A stretch of DNA of 46,606 nucleotides from Actinomycetota bacterium (GCA_026393075.1 JAPLAW010000021.1:1-46606); one strand, 5' to 3'. Shown: positions 17,775 to 26,144, counted from the stretch's first letter. Translations and numbers: made by a program. The notes: generated by a model not told the origin, from the letters alone.

Positions 17775-20700
17775 GAGAGCTCCATCTCTGAGATCTCACG
17801 CTTTCGTCGACCGGCGGGTAGCGCCAAAATAATCAAAACTACCCACGCAATAAATTGCAGACTTAGTGCGCCGCGACGCAAAGTTCCATCATGAATCAAA
17901 GTAAATTCGCCAGCTGCAAGCACTTTGAACTGCGGTAATCCTGATTCGTTCTCACTTCGCTCAAGCTTTAAACCATTTTGCAAAATTTGCCAGCCTAGAT
18001 CGTAATTCTCGGTCAACGTGATTACACCCGGGCCTGGAACGCTGGTCGTAACGCCAATGCCGCCACTGGCAAGCAGAGTTACTTCGCCCTTAATATTTGT
18101 AAAGACTAAGCGACCAGTTGGTTCACTAACTTTCCAAACTATGCCATCTGCTGTTGCTGAGGTACGCGCAAACCCACCTAGAGCATCGATTGTACGGACT
18201 ACATCCTTATCAATTGGATTCTTGGCAAATAAATACTTAATTCCGAAATCTGCAAAAGTTTTGCTGGTAGTTAATCCACTTCCATCGGCAAGTTCAATCA
18301 CAGCTTTTGCAATCGCTGGATCTTGGATCGGGGCAACATCTGGTTCGCCCAGAGTGATATCTGAGCCACGCGAGATGTAGAAAGCCAGTGAGGTTAGATC
18401 TCGATTAGTAATTTCTCGCAGAACCAGAGTTTTTGCATCTACTTCAACACCTAGATATTCCGGCAAAATATTTACGCTTTTCGAATAGACCGGTGAAGAA
18501 GATGCTTGCGTGATATTCCAAGAAAGCGCAGTTGCCGAATATCCCAAAGTAATAAGTAGCAAGCAAGCGGATAAAATGTGCCGGTAATTAATATTTGTTG
18601 CAATCAAATAATCTCGTAAGTCATTAAGAATTATGGTGCCTACTGTTACTGCTGCCAAAGTCGCAATCGCTAAGAACACGCCGACCCAAAGTTGAGTAGG
18701 TGCAATCGTGCCGTTTCCAGTTATAGAAAGGGCGCTAAACGCAACTGAGGCGAGCAAGAACAAGATTCCCATTTGTGCGACTCTACGTAATTGCGTACTC
18801 GCAAAATAAGCCACGAGTAGAACTAAGGTGAGTGGACTAATTGCCCACCAAGGTAGCGCGCCTGGGCCTCCTGGGTTTCCAAGAAAAGCAAGGTTTGGTC
18901 CGCCACCACTTAACAAAATTCCTGGCTCATAAAGAAAACGACTGGGATCAATAACTGCGACTAGAGACCATGGCGCAGTAACGATCAGGGGCGTGGCTAA
19001 TAGCGCTATGCGGCGCTTTAACTTCTGATCAAAAAGCTCCTTATTTAGATCAACGTTAAAACTTCGAACATCGAGCCCAATTCCAACTGCAGTTACTACC
19101 AATACAGCTAGCCAAACCATCAAGGTAAATGAAGTTGCAATTGAGATCAAAATTGCGACACCGAAAATGCGACGCCATGAGATTCTTTCAAAATTATCAA
19201 GTGAGGAAATACTGGCAACAATCCACGGCAGCAGTATTAGCAGGATTAGGGTTCCTAGCCGCCCCGTATTACCACTAGCAATCGCAACTGGACTGATTGC
19301 ATAGAGCATGCTTGCTGAGACGCGCAACCAGGAGTTTGCAGTGACTAATCTTAAAAACTTATATGCCGAGATCGCCATGAGTGCTGGTGCAAGAAAGATT
19401 AAGAAGGTAATTAATACTGCCGGCTTTCCAAAAAAGAAAATCGATAAAGCCGAAAGGATCGCAACCCAAGGAGGTGTCGGTGCTGAGCTACCCATTCCGA
19501 CTTGATGCCAAGATTCAATATAGCTTCGCCAAAGTGAGCTAGTGCCATGAGGCGTAGTTGCTAAAGCGCCACCAATTAATGAACCAAAGCGAGATCTCGA
19601 AGATAGCAAGATGAAGATAAAAAGCGAGATACCTAAGACAACTTGCGGGCGTTTAAAAACACTCCCCCAATTAACTACCTTGACCGGCGTTAGTAGATCG
19701 GCATCATCGTTGAACTCTTCATCAATATCGTTATCGGTAGGCAGCTTTGCAAATATTCGATTTCGAATTGACTCCAGAAAATTGTTCAGGCCATTTCGAT
19801 ACTGAGTTAACCGCGGTGGAATGAAATCAGCAATTACCCGAGGCGGTAACAAGCGATGAATTCGACGCTCTTTGCGTGCTGCTCGAAGAATTGCTGGTCG
19901 GAAAACTAGTGAGGCGATAGCCAAGACTTCATCGCTGGCGTAGCCCGGTAATTTCGCAATTAGATAACCAATAGATCTAATGGCTGCACCAGTTATTAGC
20001 TGCAGAATTAACCAAGGCAAAAGCCAAGCTGAAGAATTCGCCATTAAAACATAGGCTGAGTTGCGGCGATCTAACAGCAAGGGGCGATGAAGAAACGCGC
20101 CTTCGACATCTACAGATCTACGTTCTGATGCAGCAGCTTGCGCGTGAAATGCCACAGAATCCGTAACCACAATAATTGAATGGCCGGCCATGCGAATTCG
20201 CCAACCGAAATCAACGTCGTCGCGAAATAGCGCTAATTGCGGGTCATAGCCACCCAGCTCTTCAAAAACATCTCTGCGAATAAGAGCGCCAGCGGTGCTG
20301 ACCGAAAGAACATCACGAACGCCATCATGCTGACCTTGGTCATATTCTTGTGGCTCCATGCCAGTCCAGCGTGCACCGTTATTGGTAATACTGACGCCCA
20401 CTTCAAGTAAATGCGAGCGATCATGCCAACCTAATAGTTTTGGTCCGGCCATAGCAACATTGGGGCGTTCAATAAGCTCTGCTAACAATTTCTCTAAGGC
20501 ATCAGACTTTGGTGCGCAGTCATCATGAATAACCCAAATCCATTCGTTGCGTTCATTATTGGATTTCGGAAATTTTTCTACGGCGCGATAAACCGCATCA
20601 CCAAAACCGGCATCACGAGGCAATGAGAGAACTGGAATTTTTGCTGCTTTTAGAAGCGCAGCAGATTTATCTTTGGAACCGGTATCAACTGCAACGATTT

Positions 20701-20821
20701 GATTTAACCTGCGAGTTTGCGAAGATAACGAAGCAACTACTTCAGGTAACCAGATTGCACCGTCGTGAGAAACAATTACAGCTGTGACATGAAACGGATC
20801 AGTTATTTTTGTAGTCGCCAT
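17771..20821 (-). CDS. Large membrane glycosyltransferase, family 2
   Basis: A 1016-residue protein with an N-terminal GT-A domain of family 2 (about 10-250: VIVSHDGAIWLPEVV, AVDTGSKDKS, HDDCAPKSDAL as the metal motif, and FRDDVDFGWRIRMAGH) followed by about a dozen membrane segments and a C-terminal extracellular part (about 800-985) ending in one more membrane helix. It is likely to act on a lipid-linked or surface polysaccharide, with the sugar unknown. It lies between whiB2 and DUF5719, as in other actinobacteria. The last membrane helix is followed by the RRKREISEME tail. No ribosome binding site is visible before the ATG. Confidence 0.85.
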   Translation of the reverse strand: MATTKITDPFHVTAVIVSHDGAIWLPEVVASLSSQTRRLNQIVAVDTGSKDKSAALLKAAKIPVLSLPRDAGFGDAVYRAVEKFPKSNNERNEWIWVIHDDCAPKSDALEKLLAELIERPNVAMAGPKLLGWHDRSHLLEVGVSITNNGARWTGMEPQEYDQGQHDGVRDVLSVSTAGALIRRDVFEELGGYDPQLALFRDDVDFGWRIRMAGHSIIVVTDSVAFHAQAAASERRSVDVEGAFLHRPLLLDRRNSAYVLMANSSAWLLPWLILQLITGAAIRSIGYLIAKLPGYASDEVLAIASLVFRPAILRAARKERRIHRLLPPRVIADFIPPRLTQYRNGLNNFLESIRNRIFAKLPTDNDIDEEFNDDADLLTPVKVVNWGSVFKRPQVVLGISLFIFILLSSRSRFGSLIGGALATTPHGTSSLWRSYIESWHQVGMGSSAPTPPWVAILSALSIFFFGKPAVLITFLIFLAPALMAISAYKFLRLVTANSWLRVSASMLYAISPVAIASGNTGRLGTLILLILLPWIVASISSLDNFERISWRRIFGVAILISIATSFTLMVWLAVLVVTAVGIGLDVRSFNVDLNKELFDQKLKRRIALLATPLIVTAPWSLVAVIDPSRFLYEPGILLSGGGPNLAFLGNPGGPGALPWWAISPLTLVLLVAYFASTQLRRVAQMGILFLLASVAFSALSITGNGTIAPTQLWVGVFLAIATLAAVTVGTIILNDLRDYLIATNINYRHILSACLLLITLGYSATALSWNITQASSSPVYSKSVNILPEYLGVEVDAKTLVLREITNRDLTSLAFYISRGSDITLGEPDVAPIQDPAIAKAVIELADGSGLTTSKTFADFGIKYLFAKNPIDKDVVRTIDALGGFARTSATADGIVWKVSEPTGRLVFTNIKGEVTLLASGGIGVTTSVPGPGVITLTENYDLGWQILQNGLKLERSENESGLPQFKVLAAGEFTLIHDGTLRRGALSLQFIAWVVLIILALPAGRRKREISEMELS

Positions 20822-20855
20822 ATTTTGTGGTGGCGTTTCTTTATTGGCTTCCTAA

Positions 20856-20877
20856 TTAATCGAAATGAATCGATTAA
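20856..20877 (-). other. Hairpin across the whiB2 stop codon
   Basis: A perfect inverted repeat, TTAATCGA and TCGATTAA, separated by six bases. It contains the whiB2 stop (20874-20876) and lies 35 bases before the glycosyltransferase start. No T tract follows, so it looks less like a terminator than an mRNA-processing or protective stem. The role is unknown. Confidence 0.4.
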
Positions 20878-21164
20878 GCAGGTCGACGCTTAAGTCGACG
20901 TCGCTCTCGCTCGGAGAGCCCGCCCCAAATTCCGAATCGCTCATCGTGTGCGAGAGCGTATTCAAGACATTCAGAGCGAACATCGCAGGAAAGACAAACT
21001 CGCTTTGCTTCGCGAGTAGAGCCACCCTTTTCTGGGAAAAATGCTTCGGGATCAGTTTGTGCGCAAAGTGCACGCTCTTGCCAGGAAAGCTCAACGCTCT
21101 CACCGCTAGCTAGTTGAATTACGGGACCTGAGGAGGAAGGGTTTGATGCTGGACGAATCGCCAT
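20874..21164 (-). CDS. whiB2: WhiB-family transcription factor, WhiB2/WhmD type
   Basis: A 96-residue iron-sulfur regulator with cluster cysteines 34, 57, 60 and 66, the turn GIWGG (78-82) and the basic tail RERRRLKRR. WhiB2 (WhmD in mycobacteria, WhiB in Streptomyces) acts with WhiA in septation and division. The N-terminal extension before the first cysteine and the synteny with manC on one side and the glycosyltransferase on the other support WhiB2 over other WhiB types. The start is the ATG preceded by GGAGAG 7 bases upstream; a longer frame to 21206 has no such site. It is preceded by a clear promoter with an overlapping palindrome. Confidence 0.92.
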   Translation of the reverse strand: MAIRPASNPSSSGPVIQLASGESVELSWQERALCAQTDPEAFFPEKGGSTREAKRVCLSCDVRSECLEYALAHDERFGIWGGLSERERRRLKRRPA

Positions 21165-21225
21165 TAATAACTCTCCACATAAATAGTGGCCCTGCCCTGA
21201 CGGCATGTGGCCTTCTCTTAGGTGA

Positions 21226-21254
21226 ATTACACGCGTGTAAGTCAGTTAAGTCAA
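21226..21254 (-). promoter_or_regulatory. whiB2 promoter with palindromic operator overlapping the -10 box
   Basis: On the minus strand: TTGACT (21249-21254), a 17-base spacer, then TGTAAT (21226-21231). The 14-base perfect palindrome TTACACGCGTGTAA (21227-21240) covers the end of the spacer and the -10 box, where a bound repressor would block polymerase. Its halves match the half-sites of the Streptomyces BldD consensus, but the centre is one base longer. Predicted leader of about 55-60 bases. Confidence 0.6.
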
Positions 21255-21326
21255 GCCCAACGAAGCATAAAAACGGCAAATTGGACATGAATTAAGCGGA
21301 AAAACTAAAGTAGAAGTTGAGGGTTT

Positions 21327-22298
21327 TTAAAACTTCAACGGGATTATTTCGCCATCGGCTAAGTAGGCACCGCTCGCTTGGGTTTTTTCTGGAACCCTCG
21401 TATCGGCTTCTACAAAAACATTTTCTAATTTGCAGCCCTGCGCAATTGTTACGCCATCTCTAATGATTGAAGATCTAATCTCTACGTTTTCTTCGATAGT
21501 TACATTGTTTCCGATAGCACTTGCTCCGCCAATTTTTGCACTTGCAGATATTTTTGAATTCTCACCAACAATAAACTCGCGACTACCAACATAATCTTGC
21601 GAACCTGTGAGTAAAGCTTTTGGAGTGCCCATATCTAACCAATAGGAATTATCTACGAATGCTTGCACAACTTTTCCACTCTTTAGCAACTGCGGAAATA
21701 CTTCTCGTTCAACGCTAACAACTTTACCCAATGCAATTTCTTTGATTACTTGTGGACTAAAAACATAGCAGCCAGCATTAATTGAGTCTGTGATTGGGTT
21801 TTCCATTTTTTCCAGGAAGTCAGTGACTCGACCATTTTCGTCAAATGGCACACAACCATATGGACGAGCATCTTCGACATTAACTAAGTGCAAGGTAACT
21901 GCCGCCGATGAACTCTGATGTAATTTTATCTGAGCACCCAAATCATGTCGGCTAAGTACATCGCCATTAAAAACCACAATTGGTTCATCCTGCGAAATTT
22001 CGGAAAGAATTAGTTCAGCGGCATTTCTAATTGCGCCGCCAGTTCCAAGTGGTTCAGTTTCTAATGCGTACTTTAGTTCTATCCCCCACTTAGACCCATC
22101 GCCAAAATAGGGCGTAAATGTTTCGGCTAGATAAGCAGTTGCCAGTACTACTTTGGTGATGCCAGCAGCTTTTGCAGCCAGCAACTGGTGTTCAGTTACT
22201 GGCAAATTCGCAATCGGTAACATTGGTTTAGGGGTTTTATTTGTGAGTGGCAATAGCCGAGTACCAAAACCGCCAACTAGAAGAATTCCGACCGTCAT
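21327..22298 (-). CDS. manC: Mannose-1-phosphate guanylyltransferase-like sugar nucleotidyltransferase
   Basis: Makes a nucleoside-diphosphate sugar, most likely GDP-mannose from mannose 1-phosphate. The N-terminal nucleotidyltransferase domain carries GGFGTRLLPLT and KPMLPI (about 8-29) and NGDVL (about 110); the C-terminal part is a left-handed beta-helix of hexapeptide repeats (about 250-310). The orthologue in M. tuberculosis is Rv3264c, near whiB2 as here. Its ATG comes 2 bases after the dapC stop, so it is the third gene of fdxA-dapC-manC. A glucose or other sugar specificity cannot be excluded. Confidence 0.85.
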   Translation of the reverse strand: MTVGILLVGGFGTRLLPLTNKTPKPMLPIANLPVTEHQLLAAKAAGITKVVLATAYLAETFTPYFGDGSKWGIELKYALETEPLGTGGAIRNAAELILSEISQDEPIVVFNGDVLSRHDLGAQIKLHQSSSAAVTLHLVNVEDARPYGCVPFDENGRVTDFLEKMENPITDSINAGCYVFSPQVIKEIALGKVVSVEREVFPQLLKSGKVVQAFVDNSYWLDMGTPKALLTGSQDYVGSREFIVGENSKISASAKIGGASAIGNNVTIEENVEIRSSIIRDGVTIAQGCKLENVFVEADTRVPEKTQASGAYLADGEIIPLKF

Positions 22299-22300
22299 CG

Positions 22301-23371
22301 TTAAACCTTTATAGCCGCAGTAATGCGCGCTGCGGCATCAGCTATCTGTAAATCTGTGGCCGTCATGGCAATGCGAATGTGTGATTGTCCAAGCGGACCA
22401 TAGAAATTTCCGGGCGTAGCCAGAATTCCCAAGTTAGCCAGCCAAGAAACTGAATCCCAGTCGCTTTCCTTTCGCGTGCACCAGATGTAGAGGCCAGCAT
22501 TTGAAAATTCGATTTCAAAACCAGCTGCTTTAAGGGCTGGTGCTAATTTTGCGCGGCGGGCGTTGTAGCGAGCCCGCTGTTCAGCAACATGGCTTTCATC
22601 GCTTAGGGCAACTGTCATTGCTTTTTGGATTGGTAACGGCACCATCATGCCTGCGTGCTTGCGAACTTCGCGGATGCTGGCAATTAAATCTTTATCGCCA
22701 ATCAAGAAGGCACCGCGATAACCAGCCATCGAAGATCTCTTTGAGAGTGAATGGACCGCCAGAATATTGTGGTTGTCACCGTTGGTGAATTGTAGAATCG
22801 AAGTAGGCGTTGCAGTGTCGCCAAATTCTAGGTAACACTCATCGGAGACCAAGATCGAATTATTAGCCCGCGCCCATTTAATTGCGTTTAAATATTCTTG
22901 ATCACTATGAACCCGACCAGTCGGATTAGCAGGTGAATTGACCCAGGTTAAATCGGCTTGCGGCCAGTGTTCTGGGCTGATCGCAACTGCCGCCTCGCTA
23001 GCTCCGGCCAGGATCGCACCCACTCGATAGGTTGGATAAGCAATCTCTGGAAAGTTAACTGACTTTGATTGCAAAAGCGTAGGCAGCCAAGCGACTAACT
23101 CTTTAGAACCAATGAGTGGCAGGACATCGAAATCACCAGTTGCTTTTAATTTATTTTTTGCCCAATTAGTAATCGCGGCACGAAGTTCTGACGTACCAGC
23201 AGTTACTGGATAGCTTGGCGAATTTGAACTTTCGCGCAGAACAGTTTGAATGAATTCAGGAGTCGCATCTACTGGCGTACCCTGTGACAAATCGATGATG
23301 CCATCGGGATGCGCACGTGCGATTTCACCGTAAGGAGCGAGTGCATCCCATGGGAAATCTGGCAGCTTCAG
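22301..23371 (-). CDS. dapC: Succinyldiaminopimelate transaminase DapC, unusual start
   Basis: A PLP-dependent class I aminotransferase that converts N-succinyl-2-amino-6-oxopimelate to N-succinyl-LL-diaminopimelate on the way to lysine and peptidoglycan. It shows NSPANPTGRV, SDECYLEFG and the PLP lysine in HSLSKRSSMAGYR. The first TTG in frame is at 23290, but the family's N-terminus (LPDFPWDALAPY, AHPDGIIDLS) is encoded further upstream, up to the fdxA stop, in the same frame as fdxA. No ATG, GTG or TTG lies in that stretch; CTG at 23371 is the best candidate, giving 356 residues. DapD is encoded elsewhere in the window. The pairing with ferredoxin matches Rv1177-Rv1178. Confidence 0.9.
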   Translation of the reverse strand: MKLPDFPWDALAPYGEIARAHPDGIIDLSQGTPVDATPEFIQTVLRESSNSPSYPVTAGTSELRAAITNWAKNKLKATGDFDVLPLIGSKELVAWLPTLLQSKSVNFPEIAYPTYRVGAILAGASEAAVAISPEHWPQADLTWVNSPANPTGRVHSDQEYLNAIKWARANNSILVSDECYLEFGDTATPTSILQFTNGDNHNILAVHSLSKRSSMAGYRGAFLIGDKDLIASIREVRKHAGMMVPLPIQKAMTVALSDESHVAEQRARYNARRAKLAPALKAAGFEIEFSNAGLYIWCTRKESDWDSVSWLANLGILATPGNFYGPLGQSHIRIAMTATDLQIADAAARITAAIKV

Positions 23372-23383
23372 TGGAAAACTTTT

Positions 23384-23704
23384 CTATTCGGGCTTTGCTG
23401 GCATAGCTATCACTGTGGCGTGATCAGTATTGGTCTGGCCAACTTTGCTGGCACCGCCAGGAGAACCAATCTCAATGAAGAACTCAGTGTTGACTTTGCC
23501 GAACTCTTGCCACTTCGCAGGAACATCATCTTCATAATAAATAGCTTCAACTGGGCAAACTGGTTCGCAAGCACCGCAGTCAACGCACTCATCAGGTTGG
23601 ATATAAAGCATGCGAGAACCTTCGTAGATGCAATCAACCGGGCATTCTTCGATGCAAGACTTATCTTTAACATCAACACAAGGTTCGGCAATAATGTACG
23701 TCAC
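23384..23704 (-). CDS. fdxA: Seven-iron ferredoxin FdxA/FdxC
   Basis: A 106-residue electron carrier with one [3Fe-4S] and one [4Fe-4S] cluster. The cysteine pattern is visible: Cys9, 17, 21 and 25 (PCVDVKDKSCIEECPVDC), then Cys40, 43, 46 and 50 (CVDCGACEPVCP). The start is GTG with a GGAGGA site 7 bases upstream. It is the first gene of fdxA-dapC-manC. The stop TAG is followed in frame by dapC sequence. Typical partners are cytochrome P450s and oxidoreductases; none is in the window. Confidence 0.95.
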   Translation of the reverse strand: MTYIIAEPCVDVKDKSCIEECPVDCIYEGSRMLYIQPDECVDCGACEPVCPVEAIYYEDDVPAKWQEFGKVNTEFFIEIGSPGGASKVGQTNTDHATVIAMPAKPE

Positions 23705-23738
23705 GAAGAATCCTCCATCTGGGTAGCTACTGCGGTGA

Positions 23739-23744
23739 ATTGTA
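23739..23744 (-). promoter_or_regulatory. Probable -10 box of the fdxA promoter
   Basis: On the minus strand TACAAT, with a weak -35 (GCGACT) 17 bases further up. Transcription would start near 23732, leaving a short leader with the GGAGGA ribosome binding site, unlike the leaderless divergent gene. Confidence 0.4.
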
Positions 23745-23792
23745 ATACCTACCGAGGTTTGAGTCGCCTTTTAACAACCGTGGTTCCACTTG

Positions 23793-23815
23793 CTCCTTTT
23801 GGAGAGGCGTTTTTT
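23793..23815 (+). terminator. Terminator-like hairpin with T run in the divergent fdxA/GNAT region
   Basis: CTCC-TTTT-GGAG is followed closely by GGCGTTTTTT on the plus strand. The stem is only four base pairs, so the call is weak. It lies just upstream of the -10 box of the GNAT gene and could stop transcripts running antisense to fdxA. Confidence 0.25.
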
Positions 23816-23826
23816 GCCTAGGCGAT

Positions 23827-23832
23827 TATCGT
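23827..23832 (+). promoter_or_regulatory. -10-like box TATCGT of a predicted leaderless promoter
   Basis: TATCGT is followed by TAAGCC and then the ATG at 23839; no ribosome binding site is present. Confidence 0.45.
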
Positions 23833-23838
23833 TAAGCC

Positions 23839-24783
23839 ATGGAAACCCAGCCGCTGCCGCTTGAGCGCATTGGCCATCGATTTTCAATTAGATTGCATGA
23901 TCCGGCTGGTGGCTACCGAGATGTTGTAGGTCACTTAAAAACTGCGACCAGCTTAATTAATCGTAACGGCCAGGAAATATCCTTTGATCCAGAACAGATC
24001 TTTGTTTGGCGCGAAATAGTCGAACGCACGAATTTGGCCGGCAAAGGTGCTCCTTTAACTCTTCGAGTCTTTGAGCTAGATCAAATTTGTAATCTAACTT
24101 GGCCAGCCACTGAAGAATTAGAAAATACTGGTTGGCTCATTCGCGCAGCTGGTGGCGTTACTAACCGAGCTAATTCAATTCTTCCGCTGGTCGCTAATCT
24201 CGAAGCCGGAGCGCTAACTAATTTTGCAGAAAAACTCATCGTCGCCCAAGAGTTTTATCAAAAACGAAACCTACCTACGATTTTTCAAGTAGCTCTCCCT
24301 ACCTGGCAAGTTTTATCAGACAAATTACGATCAATCGGTGCGGTTGAAACAATTCATGGAAATACCATGGTCACTGACTTAACTTCGTCTAAACGAAAAG
24401 CTCCTGCCGGTTTTGAAATTGTGCAATCGGATCAATTTAGTGATGAGTGGCTGGGAGTGCAGCCGACACCAGGAATTGAAAAAATCTTATCTGGCTGTGC
24501 AGCCACATATTTAACGATAATTAAGAATGGCCAAGCGATTGCCACTTGTCGTATTGCATTAGCAAAAGGTTGGTCATCGTTAACTCGAGTGTATGTTCAC
24601 CAGGATTTTCGTGGGCAAGGATTAGGAAAGGCTATTACGGCCGCGGCTCTTGAAGCTAGCTTCGAACAGGGTGCAACTAAGGCAGTGCTGCAAGTTGAAG
24701 CAAGTAATGCCATCGCTATTGGAGTTTATGAGTCGTTAGGATTTAATTTTCATCATGAATACGCATACCTGGAATTGAAGTAG
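23839..24783 (+). CDS. GNAT family acetyltransferase (Rv0428c-like)
   Basis: A 314-residue protein with an N-terminal SH3-like part (about 8-60: RFSIRLHDPAGGYRDVVGHL), a middle region with the TNRANSILPL motif (about 107-116) typical of Rv0428c-type proteins, and a C-terminal acetyl-CoA binding domain (VHQDFRGQGLGKAI, then ASNAIAIGVYESLGF). The substrate is unknown. It is divergent from fdxA and followed after two bases by the CysRS-like gene, so the two are cotranscribed. Mycothiol synthase MshD is a two-domain GNAT of similar length, but its motifs are not seen here. Confidence 0.8.
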   Translation: METQPLPLERIGHRFSIRLHDPAGGYRDVVGHLKTATSLINRNGQEISFDPEQIFVWREIVERTNLAGKGAPLTLRVFELDQICNLTWPATEELENTGWLIRAAGGVTNRANSILPLVANLEAGALTNFAEKLIVAQEFYQKRNLPTIFQVALPTWQVLSDKLRSIGAVETIHGNTMVTDLTSSKRKAPAGFEIVQSDQFSDEWLGVQPTPGIEKILSGCAATYLTIIKNGQAIATCRIALAKGWSSLTRVYVHQDFRGQGLGKAITAAALEASFEQGATKAVLQVEASNAIAIGVYESLGFNFHHEYAYLELK

Positions 24784-24785
24784 CC

Positions 24786-26144
24786 ATGCTTAAAATTTAT
24801 GACACTCAAAGTCGCGCCACAAAAGAAGCAGTCAGCACTGGTGACGAAGTCACAATTTATTGCTGTGGCCCTACTGTCTACCGTGATGCGCACGTTGGCA
24901 ATTTACGAACATTTCTCTTGTCTGACTTGATTCGCAGAACCCTAGAAATACAGGGCAAGACCGTTAATTTGGTGCAGAACATAACTGATGTTGGGCACAT
25001 GGCCGAAGACGTTAATCCGCAGGACAAGATGCTTGCTCAAGCGAAGTTAGAAGCGATTGACCCGTTTGAAATTGCTCGCAAATACGAAGCAAATTTTCAT
25101 GCTGATTTAGCGCTCCTAAATATCAAACCAGCTCGTAGCTACCCTCGCGCAAGTGAATCTATTGAATTAATGCACAAGTTAATTACCAAGTTGATTGAAC
25201 TAAACCACGCCTATGTTGGTACTGATGGATCGGTTTACTTTGCAGCTGAGAGTTTTGCCAGCTACGGCGCAATTAGTGGTAATCGCCTAAAAGATTTAAA
25301 GCCTGGCCACCGTTACGAATACACAGATGAAGGCGGAAAACGTTTTCATGCCGACTGGGCGCTTTGGAAAGCAGCCGGCGAGCGCACCGAGATGGTTTGG
25401 GATTCTCTTTGGGGTAGCGGTTTTCCTGGTTGGCATATCGAATGTTCGGCTATGTCGCTAGATTTGCTGGGGACTGAAATTGATATCCACGTAGGCGGAA
25501 TAGATCTTCGTTTTCCGCACCATGAAAATGAACGTGCACAAACTAATAGCGTAACCGGATTAGAGTCGGTAAAACTCTGGGTGCATGGCGAGCATTTACT
25601 TTTTGAGGGCCGCAAAATGGCTAAGAGCAGCGGTAATGTGGTTTTACTGAAAGATCTTGTCGAAAGAGGTTATGACCCGCTCTCGCTAAGATTTTGTTTA
25701 CTAGAAAATAGATACCGCTCTCAGATGGATTTAACTTGGGATTCAATAGCAGCGGCAAATGCAACGCTAAAACGTTGGCGTCGTAGCGGTTTTGGAAAAG
25801 CCACCAATTACGGGTCAGATCTACCTACGATTGAGGCTTTAAATAGTGATTTAGATACCCCGCGAGTAATGCAGCGTTTGCGTAGCGTTGAAAAAGATGC
25901 CAACTTGTCTGATGCAGAAAAAGCGGCGATATTTACTTTTGCCGACCAAGTTTTAGCGCTTGATTTAGGGCGGGATCTAATCGTGCCCGAACTGCCTGCG
26001 GAATTAGCGCAATTACTGGCAGACCGCGATGTAGCACGTAGTGCTAAGAATTGGAGCGAGAGTGATCGCTTGCGAATTGAGTTAGAAAATGCGGGCCTGA
26101 TTATTAACGATACTGCTGATGGTCAGGAATGGGACTTTCGTTAA
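24786..26144 (+). CDS. cysS: Cysteinyl-tRNA synthetase-like protein
   Basis: A class I synthetase of the CysRS family, 452 residues. Zinc ligands are present: Cys27 in YCCGPTVY, cysteine in HIECSAM, and His and Glu in FPHHENE. The nucleotide motifs are HVGN (36-39) in place of HIGH and KMAKS in place of KMSKS. The start VYRDAHVGNLRT and the QNITDVGHMAED segment resemble the actinobacterial CysRS paralogue located near fdxA more than the common housekeeping form with TVYDYxHIGNxR, so a second cysS may exist elsewhere. MshC, the mycothiol ligase, is a less likely alternative because this protein keeps a full C-terminal region. Confidence 0.85.
   Translation: MLKIYDTQSRATKEAVSTGDEVTIYCCGPTVYRDAHVGNLRTFLLSDLIRRTLEIQGKTVNLVQNITDVGHMAEDVNPQDKMLAQAKLEAIDPFEIARKYEANFHADLALLNIKPARSYPRASESIELMHKLITKLIELNHAYVGTDGSVYFAAESFASYGAISGNRLKDLKPGHRYEYTDEGGKRFHADWALWKAAGERTEMVWDSLWGSGFPGWHIECSAMSLDLLGTEIDIHVGGIDLRFPHHENERAQTNSVTGLESVKLWVHGEHLLFEGRKMAKSSGNVVLLKDLVERGYDPLSLRFCLLENRYRSQMDLTWDSIAAANATLKRWRRSGFGKATNYGSDLPTIEALNSDLDTPRVMQRLRSVEKDANLSDAEKAAIFTFADQVLALDLGRDLIVPELPAELAQLLADRDVARSAKNWSESDRLRIELENAGLIINDTADGQEWDFR

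Noticed and set aside
23839-24783. Mycothiol synthase MshD
   Set aside because: The SH3-like start and TNRANS motif fit Rv0428c-type acetyltransferases better than the double-GNAT MshD.
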